DNA from: Bacteroidales bacterium UBA3724
GTDB lineage: Bacteria; Bacteroidota; Bacteroidia; Bacteroidales; P3
Assembly: GCA_002371315.1 (NCBI GenBank)
Contig: DFHL01000042.1
Location: 1 to 18,209, forward strand
Direction of reading: 5' to 3'
DNA: 18,209 nt
Under the pieces are notes generated by a model that ran no database searches, was not told where the DNA came from, and saw nothing but the letters and a program-made list of their open reading frames with translations. Numbering within the stretch: position 1 is the first letter of the stretch; every line of letters starts with the position of its first letter. The position numbers and the translations under genes are program-made. Positions 1 through 7,653 of this stretch are shown in pieces.

Positions 1-163
1 ATATGACGGAGAAGGTGGCTTAAAGGGCTGGTTTTTAGGGTGATGCGAGGTTTGGTGCGTCACTGCGTGTCGTTGTGTGTCATTTCTGGTCGGGGAAATC
101 TGTCCAGTGGTGTGTTATGTCATTGTTTAAATGAATGTTAGGAGTGGAAATATCAATTCTTTT

Positions 164-200
164 CCGGCATTGCACGACCCCCGGTGTGTCGCAATGCCGG
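164..200. repeat. 10-bp perfect inverted repeat (hairpin)
   Basis: The arms CCGGCATTGC (164-173) and GCAATGCCGG (191-200) are exact reverse complements around a 17-base centre, which contains a further GAC/GTC pairing. No T-run follows on either strand, so this is not a standard intrinsic terminator. It could be a structured RNA element, a protein-binding palindrome, or an old repeat. Its function is unknown. Confidence 0.7.
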
Positions 201-307
201 TAGAAACAGGATGTTGCACTGCTGCAAAACAAAATTCTCAACATCAGGGAATTAATTCGCCGAAGGCGTTCAATTCGCGGTTGAGAAAAATAATTATTTG
301 AGGGGCA

Positions 308-337
308 CTTGTTTATTGGATTTTTTTATTAATTTTG
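308..337 (+). promoter_or_regulatory. Probable Bacteroidota promoter for the DUF748 gene
   Basis: TAATTTTG at 330-337 matches the Bacteroidota -7 consensus TAnnTTTG exactly. A partial -33 element, CTTG, lies at 308-311 with an 18-base spacer. Transcription would start near 344, giving a very short leader before the ATG at 362. Confidence 0.55.
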
Positions 338-361
338 CATTTGTAAATAAGTAACACGGAA

Positions 362-2662
362 ATGGAAAAGTGGTTGAAAATCACACTGATAATTATTTGC
401 AGCATCCTTTTGCTGCTCATTGTTGCGCTGTCGCTGGTTGCGCCGGTGGCCAAAAGCTATGTCAACAGCCACGGCAAGGAGCTGGTGGGGCGCCGCATCA
501 ACGTCGAGCGGCTGCGTGTCAACGCCCTTGCGGGACGCGTGCGAATCTATGACCTCACCCTTTTTGAGGAGGACGACACGACGGCGTTCTTCGCCTTCGA
601 CACGCTCGACGTGTCGGTCAAGCTGCGCAAACTGCTTGTCGACGAGCTTTTTGTGCGCCATATCACGCTGGCCCATCCCCGCGTCCGCGTCATTCAGTCG
701 GGCAACAGGTTCAATTTCAGCTCCATCATCGACCACTTTGCCCCCGACGAGGAGAAGCCGGACGACACGACGTCGAGCGACTGGCGCCTGGGCTTCTACA
801 ACATACGCCTGTCGGAGGGCGAAATCTTCTACGCCGACTCGCGCCTGGGCAGCGAATGGGACCTCAAGAACTTGAACCTCAAGGTGCCGGGCGTCTACTT
901 CGACGGGTCGGAGAACACCGACGCGGGCCTGGCCCTGCAGCTGGCCGACGGCGGTATGCTGCGCACCGACGCGTCGCTCAATATGGACAACAACAATTTC
1001 GCGGTAAACGTTGAGCTTGAGAAGTTTGCCCTCTCGAACGTGCGCGCCTACCTGGCCGATTTTATGAATGTGGGCAAGGTTGAGGGTCTGCTCAACGCCG
1101 ACATCGACGTCAAGGGCAACCTTAGCGACATAATGAAGATGGACATCGGCGGCACGGTCAACCTGAGCGGCGTCGACATTCGCGACGGCGGCAAGGAGCG
1201 TGTGCTGGCCTGTAACGCGCTTGACATCGCGGTCAACCGTATCAATCTGGACCAGAATCTGTTCGATGTCAAGTCGCTGACCATCGACGGCCTGTCGTCG
1301 CACTTCGATGTCTATGAGAACGGCTCCAATTTTTCGCGCCTGTTTGGGGGTAACGAAAACGAAAACGAAGACGAAAACGAAGGCGAAAAGGCTGCACAGA
1401 CGGGTGGCGAGACGGAAGCCTCGGCGCCTTCGAAGCCGATGCAGCTGCGCGTGGGCACGTTCAAGATCAACGATGCGGAGTTCACCTACAACGACTATAC
1501 GCTGCCCGAGGCCTTTTCGTTCCCGGTCAAGAAGCTGAATGTCAGTGCCGACAACCTTACGACCAGCGGCGACAACAACGCGCGCCTCTTTGCCCAGCTG
1601 CCCCACGGCGGCACGGCGATGGTGCGGTGGCACGGCAACATCAGCGACTGGAAACGCAACCAGAACCTGGTGCTGAATATCAAGAATCTGCAACTCAAGG
1701 ACCTGTCGCCCTACTCGGTGGGCTATCTGGCCTATCCGCTGACCGACGGCACCTTCTCGTTCACCAGCGAGAACAGCATCCGCAACAGCCAGCTGGAGGG
1801 CCGCAACAACCTGGACCTCTACAACCCGATGGTGGGCGAAAAGCGCAAAGATGTTGACGCTCAGGTCAAAATACCCCTCAAGGCGGCGCTCTATGTGCTG
1901 AAGGACAAGGACGACAAGGTGCAGTTCGACGTACCGGTGGCGGGCAACATCGACTCGCCCGAGTTCTCGTATATGAAGATTGTGTGGAAGACGCTGGGCA
2001 ACCTGCTGGTCAAGGTGGCCACGTCGCCGTTCCGCGCGGTGTCCAAGGCGCTGGGTGTCAGCGGCAACCTGGAGTTCATCGCCTTCGACCCGCTGCAGGC
2101 GCAGTTCAATTCGGAGCAGTACAGCACGCTGAACAAGATGGTCGAGGTGCTGCACTACGACACGTCGATTGTCGTCACCTTCGAGCCGCAGATCAACGCC
2201 CTTGCGTCGGCCAAGGCGCAGAGCCTCTATCTGCTTAAAGAAGAATATTATATGTCGCGTCATCCCGAAAAGGCCAATACGGCCATCCTGCCTCAGGCGG
2301 TGCTGTTTGGCGAGGTCAACGCCATTACGGTCAAGGACACTGGTTTTGTGGCATTTCTGCAGACCAAGGGCCTTGGCAAGCGCCCGACGGACAAGGATGT
2401 GCAGCGGCTGGCCGAGCGGCTCTATCCCAAGGATGCGGCAATTTCGAGCCTTGAGATTGTGGCCGGCTATCGCAACGAGTTCCTGAAGCGTTTCTTCGCA
2501 GGGCAGGGCATCGGCGAAAGCCAGGTGGTCATTGCCCCGGTTGCCGACGGCGCGCAGCAGTCGGGATATGTCATCACCTCGTCGCTGGTCGGCGACGAAG
2601 GCCTCGACGAGACCGAGGACGACGAGGAAGGCGAATATGAAGTGACTTTCGACCAAGACTAA
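362..2662 (+). CDS. DUF748 / AsmA-like envelope protein
   Basis: This 766-residue protein has one N-terminal membrane anchor (about residues 6-28), followed directly by an AsmA-type opening in which a Gly-Arg-Arg-Ile segment leads into a repeated beta-rich region. The long body and the C-terminal part (about 580-720) fit the DUF748 family. Known relatives are inner-membrane-anchored proteins of the AsmA/TamB type, linked to envelope lipid or outer-membrane homeostasis; a transport role here is inference. An acidic Asn/Glu linker encoded by a hexamer repeat (1352-1390) lies near residues 331-343, and the C-terminus is very acidic. The gene ends with TAA TAA. The TerB/J-domain gene follows after 77 bases, so the two are probably co-transcribed. 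The start was chosen because it directly precedes the membrane anchor and sits just after the promoter. Confidence 0.85.
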   Translation: MEKWLKITLIIICSILLLLIVALSLVAPVAKSYVNSHGKELVGRRINVERLRVNALAGRVRIYDLTLFEEDDTTAFFAFDTLDVSVKLRKLLVDELFVRHITLAHPRVRVIQSGNRFNFSSIIDHFAPDEEKPDDTTSSDWRLGFYNIRLSEGEIFYADSRLGSEWDLKNLNLKVPGVYFDGSENTDAGLALQLADGGMLRTDASLNMDNNNFAVNVELEKFALSNVRAYLADFMNVGKVEGLLNADIDVKGNLSDIMKMDIGGTVNLSGVDIRDGGKERVLACNALDIAVNRINLDQNLFDVKSLTIDGLSSHFDVYENGSNFSRLFGGNENENEDENEGEKAAQTGGETEASAPSKPMQLRVGTFKINDAEFTYNDYTLPEAFSFPVKKLNVSADNLTTSGDNNARLFAQLPHGGTAMVRWHGNISDWKRNQNLVLNIKNLQLKDLSPYSVGYLAYPLTDGTFSFTSENSIRNSQLEGRNNLDLYNPMVGEKRKDVDAQVKIPLKAALYVLKDKDDKVQFDVPVAGNIDSPEFSYMKIVWKTLGNLLVKVATSPFRAVSKALGVSGNLEFIAFDPLQAQFNSEQYSTLNKMVEVLHYDTSIVVTFEPQINALASAKAQSLYLLKEEYYMSRHPEKANTAILPQAVLFGEVNAITVKDTGFVAFLQTKGLGKRPTDKDVQRLAERLYPKDAAISSLEIVAGYRNEFLKRFFAGQGIGESQVVIAPVADGAQQSGYVITSSLVGDEGLDETEDDEEGEYEVTFDQD
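1352..1390 (+). repeat. In-frame AACGAA hexamer repeat
   Basis: About six imperfect copies of AACGAA lie inside the DUF748 gene and encode alternating Asn/Asp/Gly and Glu residues. Because the unit is 6 bases long, copy-number changes would keep the reading frame. It probably forms a flexible acidic linker. Confidence 0.8.
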
Positions 2663-2739
2663 TAAGCGGAAAACGGAGAACTTACTACCGCGTCAGCACT
2701 AACGCATTAACGCAATAACACAATAACGCAATAATAAAG
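2663..2739 (+). repeat. Spacer with GA-rich unit and ACGCAATA repeats
   Basis: The spacer between the DUF748 and TerB/J-domain genes opens with GCGGAAAACGGAGAAC (2666-2681), a unit seen elsewhere in this window within genes. It then runs into short degenerate copies of AACGCAATAAC up to the next start codon. No terminator or promoter is evident, which supports read-through between the two genes. Confidence 0.65.
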
Positions 2740-3630
2740 ATGGGAATAGGAAAATGGATTTTGACCGGCCTGGGATGGTCGATGATGGGGCCGATAGGCG
2801 GCATAATAGGCTTCCTGATTGGCAACAGTATTGAGAAACGGTCGGGAAGCCGCGGGTCGATTGGCGGCGGCAGCTATGGCAACAGCGGCGGCGACAGTGG
2901 CAGCGACAGCGGAAGATACGGCGGCAGCTATGGGCGCCCGTCGGGTGCGCACCGCTACAGCAACACGGGCTCGGCCGACGATTTGTCGGCGGCGCTGCTG
3001 GTGCTGATTGCGGCGGTAATGAAGGCTGACAGTGTGGTGAAAAAGAGTGAGTTGGACCTCGTCAAGCGTTTCCTTGTCAGCAACTATGGCGAGGAGCGGG
3101 CCAAGGAGCTTCTGCTGAAGCTTCGCGACCTGCAGCAGGAGGATTTCCCGTTAAACGAGATCTGCCAGCAAATCAAGCAGAACACCGATTACACCACGCG
3201 TTACCATATGCTGGATTTCCTGTTCAGCATTGCAGATGCCGACGGCGAAATCACGTTCCCGGAACTGAACGCCCTGCGCAGCATCAGCAACCGGCTGGGC
3301 ATCAATGGGCGTGACTATCTGTCCATTATGTCGCGCCACGTTGGCGGCGGCCAAAGCGGCTACAGGGGCGGCAGCTACTATTCGGGCCGCGCTTCGGGCG
3401 GCTCGGGCAGTTCCTCGCAGTCGTCGAAGAAAGACCCCTACAAGGTGCTTGGCCTCGACAGCTCGGCCACCGACGAGGAGATAAAGAAGGCCTACCGCCG
3501 TCTGGCGATGAAGTACCATCCCGACAAGGTGGAAGGCCTGGGCGAGGAGGTGAAGAAGAACGCCGAGGCCCAGTTCCGCGAAATCAACGAGGCCTACGAG
3601 ACTATCAAGATCCTGCGCGGAATCAAGTAG
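2740..3630 (+). CDS. TerB-domain and J-domain protein (DjlA-like)
   Basis: This 296-residue protein starts with a hydrophobic, glycine-rich segment (about 7-30) that probably inserts in or associates with the membrane. A low-complexity Gly/Ser linker follows (about 34-75), then a helical TerB-like domain (about 80-200), a second Gly/Ser linker, and a C-terminal J domain (about 231-296). The J domain keeps the HPD motif at 260-262, which stimulates DnaK-type Hsp70 ATPase. TerB plus J is the arrangement of DjlA-type co-chaperones, though DjlA has a clearer N-terminal transmembrane helix. The likely role is recruiting DnaK to the cytoplasmic face of the membrane; the client is unknown. It probably forms an operon with the DUF748 gene and is followed by a terminator. 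Confidence 0.88.
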   Translation: MGIGKWILTGLGWSMMGPIGGIIGFLIGNSIEKRSGSRGSIGGGSYGNSGGDSGSDSGRYGGSYGRPSGAHRYSNTGSADDLSAALLVLIAAVMKADSVVKKSELDLVKRFLVSNYGEERAKELLLKLRDLQQEDFPLNEICQQIKQNTDYTTRYHMLDFLFSIADADGEITFPELNALRSISNRLGINGRDYLSIMSRHVGGGQSGYRGGSYYSGRASGGSGSSSQSSKKDPYKVLGLDSSATDEEIKKAYRRLAMKYHPDKVEGLGEEVKKNAEAQFREINEAYETIKILRGIK

Positions 3631-3656
3631 GTTAAATCCTTTTGTGCCATAGTCTG

Positions 3657-3685
3657 AGGAAATCTCCTCGTGGGAGATTTCTTTT
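3657..3685 (+). terminator. Probable intrinsic terminator of the DUF748-TerB/J unit
   Basis: The arms GAAATCTCC (3659-3667) and GGAGATTTC (3673-3681) are perfectly complementary around a 5-base loop and are followed by TTTT. It lies 27 bases after the J-domain gene's stop codon. Confidence 0.75.
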
Positions 3686-3954
3686 AATGGCAATCGACTG
3701 ATTTTTTAGAATTATGTAAAGCGGCTTAAATTGCTCGATAGGTTGTGGAAATGTATATGATTTTGCAACATTTCCACTGCTTATTGCCTCTTTTGGTGTG
3801 ATAAAGTGTGGATAAGTGTGTTCTATGGTTTTGTATTAATTGAATAAAAAATGTGCTAGGTAAAAAAGTCTTCATAACAGCATTCCCTGATTAATTGCTG
3901 TCACTTTATTTTGTGTTTACTAATTGCAGCGGGGTGCAAAGCATTTTTTATGTA

Positions 3955-4003
3955 TACAAAAACAGATGCGGCAGATTGTAAATCTGCCGCATCTGTTTTT
4001 GTA
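3955..4003. terminator. Perfect 23-bp bidirectional terminator hairpin
   Basis: Bases 3955-3977 and 3981-4003 are exact reverse complements around a 3-base loop. The outer part of each arm carries an A5/T5 run, so an RNA from either strand ends in a stable stem plus a U-run. It starts 15 bases beyond the stop codon of the minus-strand gene at 4019 and therefore closes the sigma-factor operon. It also blocks read-through from the left. Confidence 0.85.
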
Positions 4004-4018
4004 TGCCGCTTTGGGCGG

Positions 4019-4633
4019 TTACTTTAAGTTGATTTTTAGTCCTATGCTGACTCGTGAGCTGGTTTGGTTTCCAACCACTTCGCTGGCGTGGCCCATCGGG
4101 AATGCGCCGAAGTCGAAGCTGGTGACCAGTCGCACTTGGGGCGTGAAGCCCAGTTCGGTACCGACTCCGCCCCAGAAGCCGTCGGTCATACCGTTCAGGC
4201 CAAAGCCGCCGCGGGCAACGAGATGTGTGTACAAGTGGCTCCGCTTCTGCCTGTTCAGCGAAACGCTGTGCAGCTCGACGTATGCTCCGCCTGCAAGGTG
4301 ATAGTTGTTGTCGCTCCATTCGAGGTGGTAGAGGGTCCGGTCGCCATAGTTGCCGCCGCCGCTGCTGGCAAAGGGACTGGCACCCATCAGGGTCATATAT
4401 CCGCCCACTTCGAGGTGCTGCCAGATGCGGACGGAGGCCGTGGCTTCGAGGGCTCGCGAGGGGTTGCCTTTGAGGAAGCCTGAAAAGCGGAACGAGGTGA
4501 CGACTTGATTGACGTTGATTCCTATGGAGGTGCGTTCCAGTAGGCCGTAGGTGCTCTTGTTATTGTCTGAATTTTGGGCCGTCGACAGCAGTGCCGACAG
4601 GCAGAGGAATATGGTTAATGCTGCTTTTTTCAT
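4019..4633 (-). CDS. Secreted small outer-membrane beta-barrel-like protein
   Basis: The product has 204 residues. A clear signal peptide (about 1-19, Lys-Lys then a hydrophobic core ending in Thr-Ala-Gln) is followed by alternating polar/aromatic beta-strand-like segments and glycine-rich turns, as in small outer-membrane barrels. I do not recognise a specific family. It is the last gene of the ECF sigma operon, 79 bases behind the GIN-domain gene and just before the terminator. An outer-membrane location is inferred from the signal peptide and strand pattern, and its function is unknown. Confidence 0.65.
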   Translation of the reverse strand: MKKAALTIFLCLSALLSTAQNSDNNKSTYGLLERTSIGINVNQVVTSFRFSGFLKGNPSRALEATASVRIWQHLEVGGYMTLMGASPFASSGGGNYGDRTLYHLEWSDNNYHLAGGAYVELHSVSLNRQKRSHLYTHLVARGGFGLNGMTDGFWGGVGTELGFTPQVRLVTSFDFGAFPMGHASEVVGNQTSSRVSIGLKINLK

Positions 4634-4680
4634 CGTGTAATTGTATTATTATGTTATGTTCGAGTTTCGGTTACTTCAAA

Positions 4681-4715
4681 AGTTAAGGTTAACGTTTAGG
4701 TTAAAGTTAACCTTA
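4681..4715. repeat. TTAA-based repeat array after the GIN-domain gene
   Basis: Degenerate copies of GTTAAG/GTTAAA/TTTAGG fill much of the spacer between the GIN-domain gene and the small barrel gene. The stop codon of the GIN-domain gene (TTA at 4713-4715 on the plus strand) is itself part of the array. Confidence 0.7.
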
Positions 4716-6032
4716 GAGGGTTATGCTGAATCCGACGCTGAAAGGATAGAGCTTCTGGTCGAGGGCGGGACGCGAATTGGATTGGCCGGTCCGTGTGCGG
4801 AAAAGTGGCGTGAGTGTGCTTTCGACAAAGAAGCTCAGTTTGTCATAGCTGACAGAAAATTTGGCGCCGAGCTGGAAGCGGTTGAAGTATTTGCCCAGGC
4901 TTTCGTTGTTGCTTACAACTGCCTTGTTCTGGTCCTGACAGAATCCGGTGCGGACCAGATAGAAACTCTTGTTGAATACGGTGATTCCGGGGCGCAGCTC
5001 GGCACCGATGCGCAGACCGCGGTAGTCGGTGCGCTTGCGCCATTCGAGGTGGATGGGGATGAAAAACTGGTAGCTGAGCATCGTGCTGCTCCACGTAATG
5101 TTGCTGTTGCCGGGTCCGAAAATGTTGCTGGCATCGACGGCCTGGAGCGAGGTGAGGCCGCTGACGGTGTCGACAATGAGGTCGAGGAAGGCGTTGTCGG
5201 TGTGGTAGGTCTCGACCTTGAATCCCAAGCCGGTCGACAGGCCCCAGTGCGTGCGTTGCCAGGTGGCTATGCGGCCGCTGAAGGAATAGTGGAATCCGGT
5301 GCCCCAAACGAAATTGCCCGTCGGCATATTGCTGCCGCCGAAGGGACGGCTGGCCAGATACGACGTGCCGCCGGAAAAGTCCATAAAGGCACCCTGTTCG
5401 CCGGTGTGACGATAAAGGATGGCGAGGGGCGCTTCGTCGACAACTTTACCGTTTTCGACAATGCGGGCGCCGCCGTAGATGTCGCGCTGGACCTTGTCGG
5501 CGTGGATAGCGTTGTGGCGAACCATAGAATAGTCTTTGGCGTTGATGTGTACAGTCTTGACAACAAGGGGCTGCTTGACCGAGATGATGCTGTTGCCTTC
5601 GGCCTGCAGAACCAGCGCGTCGAGTGTCAGCGTGTCGCTGTGGGCGTCGGACAGGGTTATTATCGACTCGCCCGTTGCGTTCAGCGACATATTGCTTGCG
5701 GTGGTGTGCAGCTGAATTCTGTTGTGGTATGGGAATCCGTTGCCGAAGGTGAGGGTCGTGCCAAACTGCCCTTCGCTCAGCGACAGCTTCTCGGCGGGGA
5801 ACTGCAGCGAGTCAATGGCGTCGACGGTCCCATAGGTTATGACGCTGATGAAATTGGCAGTATCGCGTACCACTTGGATGTCGTAGTCGCCTGTGGTTCT
5901 GACTATTCGTGGCGCTTTGGGCAGGTCCTGTTTCAGTACGATTGGGAACTGCTGCGAGTAGGCGTTTGGCCCGCAAAGATTGAAGAGGGAAATCAATGCT
6001 GTGACGAGGATTGTTTTAATCTTTCTGTTCAT
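4713..6032 (-). CDS. GIN-domain (DUF2807-like) / beta-barrel surface protein
   Basis: The product has 439 residues. A signal peptide (about 1-27, ending Tyr-Ser-Gln) precedes a repetitive beta-helix-like region (about 43-200) with the texture of the head GIN / DUF2807 domain: short strands of the type 'asymmetric Asn/Ser then Leu-x-Leu'. The C-terminal half (about 235-439) resembles an outer-membrane barrel, with alternating aromatic strands and a final strand ending Phe-Ser-Ile-Thr-Leu. GIN-domain proteins are often encoded beside ECF sigma/anti-sigma pairs in Bacteroidota, as here; their biochemical role is unsettled. It begins 27 bases after the anti-sigma gene, so co-transcription is very likely. 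The GIN assignment rests on residue pattern only. Confidence 0.65.
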   Translation of the reverse strand: MNRKIKTILVTALISLFNLCGPNAYSQQFPIVLKQDLPKAPRIVRTTGDYDIQVVRDTANFISVITYGTVDAIDSLQFPAEKLSLSEGQFGTTLTFGNGFPYHNRIQLHTTASNMSLNATGESIITLSDAHSDTLTLDALVLQAEGNSIISVKQPLVVKTVHINAKDYSMVRHNAIHADKVQRDIYGGARIVENGKVVDEAPLAILYRHTGEQGAFMDFSGGTSYLASRPFGGSNMPTGNFVWGTGFHYSFSGRIATWQRTHWGLSTGLGFKVETYHTDNAFLDLIVDTVSGLTSLQAVDASNIFGPGNSNITWSSTMLSYQFFIPIHLEWRKRTDYRGLRIGAELRPGITVFNKSFYLVRTGFCQDQNKAVVSNNESLGKYFNRFQLGAKFSVSYDKLSFFVESTLTPLFRTRTGQSNSRPALDQKLYPFSVGFSITL

Positions 6033-6059
6033 ATCGTGATGTTTTTTGTTTTCAATGGT

Positions 6060-6878
6060 TTAATCAGTATATGCAAGAAGTGTGTCGTCGATTTGCCGGC
6101 GGTTAAGGTGCCGGACGAGGAAGTCTACGGTTCGGCCGACGATTCCTTTCTCGTCCTCCATTGCCAGCTGCGAGTTCTCGATGGTGTATCCGCGTATGGC
6201 GTTGGGGTTGGACAACGGGGCAGGGGCGGGCTCGATATCGACAAGGTTGTCGGTCTCGACGATGATTGTCCCGCCCACGATGTGAATGTTTCTGCTGGGT
6301 TGAGGGCTCTCGGCCAGCAGGGGTTGGTCATCTTGTGAAATCGTATTGATGTGTGTGGTTGGAATATCGGTGTCGGGGGAAAATGTGAAAACGGTGTCCT
6401 GGTCTGTGTTTGAAGTGTTTGTAGCCAAATATACGGGCGGTTTTTGCGCTGGATTGATATAGAGACTGTCGAAAGGAATGGAATCCGAAACGGACTGGAC
6501 AGCGTCTGTCTTCAGGCTGTCAGTATGCGAAACCACGGCCGTCGGACTGGCAGGTGTGCCGGATGTGGAAAATGTACGCATAATGGCTCCGGCGATGATA
6601 AGAAGTGCCACTGCTGCCGCCACGCTCCAGCCGCGAAGCGGAGAGCGGAGAGCGGAAAGCGGAAAGCGATGCAGCATCCGCTCTTTGCCAGGCATCGCCA
6701 CTGGCGGGGCCGTCACTCGCAGCGAGGCGTCGCTAACGGCGTCAAGCTCGTCCTGCAGCTCGGGATGCTTGCCAAGGTAGGCTTTCACCTCGGCAATTTC
6801 TTGCTGGTTGAGCTCGCCGTCGATGTAGCGCATCAGGTAGCCTTCGTAGTTTTCGTTAGTTATCATATTATTTTTCAT
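6060..6878 (-). CDS. Membrane-anchored anti-sigma-like protein
   Basis: The product has 272 residues. The N-terminal 55 residues resemble the cytoplasmic helical part of anti-sigma factors, including the Tyr-Ile-Asp-Gly-Glu-Leu stretch (18-23) that is common in them. There is no Cys, so no zinc-binding motif. A single transmembrane helix (about 84-100) is followed by a Ser/Thr/Pro-rich periplasmic region without a recognisable domain. The juxtamembrane residues 71-83 are encoded by a GA-rich repeat (6636-6667). It follows the ECF sigma gene and is inferred to hold that sigma factor inactive until an envelope signal arrives. The start is 6878 or, four codons later, 6866. The same frame stays open upstream through a repeat array to an ATG at 6989, so a 37-residue extension is possible but less likely. 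Confidence 0.75.
   Translation of the reverse strand: MKNNMITNENYEGYLMRYIDGELNQQEIAEVKAYLGKHPELQDELDAVSDASLRVTAPPVAMPGKERMLHRFPLSALRSPLRGWSVAAAVALLIIAGAIMRTFSTSGTPASPTAVVSHTDSLKTDAVQSVSDSIPFDSLYINPAQKPPVYLATNTSNTDQDTVFTFSPDTDIPTTHINTISQDDQPLLAESPQPSRNIHIVGGTIIVETDNLVDIEPAPAPLSNPNAIRGYTIENSQLAMEDEKGIVGRTVDFLVRHLNRRQIDDTLLAYTD
6636..6667. repeat. GA-rich minisatellite inside the anti-sigma gene
   Basis: Four to five tandem copies of an AGCGGAGAGC / AGCGGAAAGC unit lie in frame just before the transmembrane segment. The unit belongs to the same family as those at 2666, 11036, 12653-12748 and 12899. Confidence 0.75.
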
Positions 6879-7021
6879 TTTAACTTTAACCTTAACTTTA
6901 ACCTTAACTGGCTGGCGCGGTTGGGTTGTTGTGATTAATTTTTTTACTTTAACTTTAACTGGTTGGCGCGGTTGGGTTGCTGAAATCATTCTGTAGTTAA
7001 CGTTAAGGTTAACGTTTTTTC
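6879..7021. repeat. Repeat-filled sigma/anti-sigma spacer with a 51-base duplication
   Basis: The 143-base spacer carries GTTAAG/GTTAAA hexamers at both ends. In the middle lie two nearly identical 25-base segments (6904-6928 and 6955-6979, one mismatch: TTAACTGG[C/T]TGGCG...), offset by exactly 51 bases. Because 51 is a multiple of 3, the frame of the downstream gene stays open across it. No terminator is seen. Confidence 0.75.
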
Positions 7022-7507
7022 TCAATATCGGTAATCCTCCAATAGTTTCTTCATCGTTTTTCGTGCCCTGAAAAGGTAGACTCCCACTTGCTGTTCGCTC
7101 AGTCCGGTCATCGATGCCATCTCCTCGTAGCTGTAGCCCTCCAGGTCTTTGAGCAAGACGAGCTGCCGCTGCTGGTCGGGCAGTTGGTTGAGGGCTTGCT
7201 GCATTGCGTCGCGCAGTTCGAAGTCGCCGTGCTGGTTGTAGTTCTCCTGAGTTGGCATCAGAAGTCCTTGTGCGTCGCGGACCACGGCGCGGTGGCGGTG
7301 GCGGTCGACGAGCTTGCGGTAGAGGATACGGATCAGGTAGCCCTTGGCCTCGTTGTGTCTTGTCTCTTCGCGCTTTTCCCACAAGGTCAGGAAACAGTCC
7401 TGCACAGCATCCTGGCTGTCGTCGCTGTCGCCGGTGTAGCGCAGCGCGAAGCGGTAGAGGTCGTCGCTGTATCGGTTGACGCAGTCGTTGTATTCCTTTG
7501 TTGTCAT
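7022..7507 (-). CDS. ECF-family RNA polymerase sigma-70 factor
   Basis: The 161-residue product has the two-domain build of extracytoplasmic-function sigma factors. Region 2 spans about residues 8-75, with the Asp-Ala-Val-Gln-Asp-Cys-Phe core at 32-38 and the Trp-Glu-Lys-Arg segment. Region 4 spans about 100-155, with a Leu-Pro-x-Gln-x-Arg element and a helix-turn-helix (Tyr-Ser-Tyr-Glu-Glu-Met ... Leu-Ser-Glu-Gln-Gln-Val). It would direct RNA polymerase to a small regulon, probably including this operon. It is the first gene of a four-gene minus-strand unit with an anti-sigma-like protein and two exported proteins. An upstream terminator at 7594-7624 separates it from the gliding-type gene, so it should have its own promoter in 7508-7590. 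Confidence 0.92.
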   Translation of the reverse strand: MTTKEYNDCVNRYSDDLYRFALRYTGDSDDSQDAVQDCFLTLWEKREETRHNEAKGYLIRILYRKLVDRHRHRAVVRDAQGLLMPTQENYNQHGDFELRDAMQQALNQLPDQQRQLVLLKDLEGYSYEEMASMTGLSEQQVGVYLFRARKTMKKLLEDYRY

Positions 7508-7550
7508 CGGGAACCTTGTGAGTGTGGTTTTGTTGTTTTACCGTTTTTGA

Positions 7551-7585
7551 CCAATATACGTTTGGACGGCGCAAAATATTACAAA
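7551..7585 (-). promoter_or_regulatory. Weak candidate promoter of the sigma operon
   Basis: On the minus strand, TATATTGG (7551-7558) matches TAnnTTTG at all but one position, and a TTTG lies upstream (7582-7585). The spacer is 23 bases, longer than the usual 19-21. A self-regulated ECF promoter with a different sequence is equally possible. Confidence 0.25.
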
Positions 7586-7593
7586 GAGGGATG

Positions 7594-7624
7594 AAAAAAA
7601 GCGACGGAATGACTTCCCGCCGCT
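7594..7624 (-). terminator. Intrinsic terminator of the gliding-type T9SS gene
   Basis: Read on the minus strand, a 10-bp stem (7601-7609 pairing with 7615-7624, with two G-U pairs) around a 5-base loop is followed by seven T residues. It lies about 30 bases after the stop codon of the gene at 7654. Confidence 0.82.
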
Positions 7625-7653
7625 ATAGTGTGATGTAAATCAGCCTCTGTTCG

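Larger units (their letters stand above)
1..361. other. Intergenic region upstream of the DUF748 gene
   Basis: No convincing gene is visible in the first 361 bases. The stretch holds a perfect 10-bp inverted repeat at 164-200 and a Bacteroidota-type promoter at about 308-337, both listed separately. A partial gene ending before position 1 cannot be excluded, but nothing here looks like the tail of one. Confidence 0.6.
3631..4018. other. AT-rich intergenic region between convergent genes
   Basis: No gene is visible in this stretch between a plus-strand and a minus-strand gene. It contains the terminator at 3657-3685, a perfect 10-bp inverted repeat (GTGGAAATGT at 3745-3754 and its complement at 3768-3777), one TGTGGATAA sequence (3807-3815) identical to the reverse complement of the classical DnaA box, and the strong hairpin at 3955-4003. 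A single DnaA-box match does not make an origin. Confidence 0.6.

Noticed and set aside
329..2656. A 775-codon open frame on the strand opposite the DUF748 gene
   Set aside because: It mirrors the real gene codon by codon, has no signal peptide or domain, and reads as low-complexity Arg/Val/Leu-rich protein. Avoidance of codons that give stops on the other strand in GC-rich genes explains it.
3745..3815. A replication origin based on a perfect DnaA-box sequence (3807-3815) in AT-rich DNA
   Set aside because: There is only one exact box, no cluster, no dnaA/dnaN or replication gene nearby, and the site lies between ordinary convergent genes.
4641..6338. A 565-codon plus-strand open frame across the GIN-domain gene
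   Set aside because: It is antisense to a gene with a clear signal peptide and operon context, and it runs through spacer and repeat DNA. The same explanation applies to 9649-11037 and 11362-12486.
6879..7574. A sigma/anti-sigma fusion or frameshifted single protein
   Set aside because: The sigma gene ends normally with its own stop codon after a complete region 4. The overlapping open frame within it reads as Arg/Pro/Gln-rich shadow protein.
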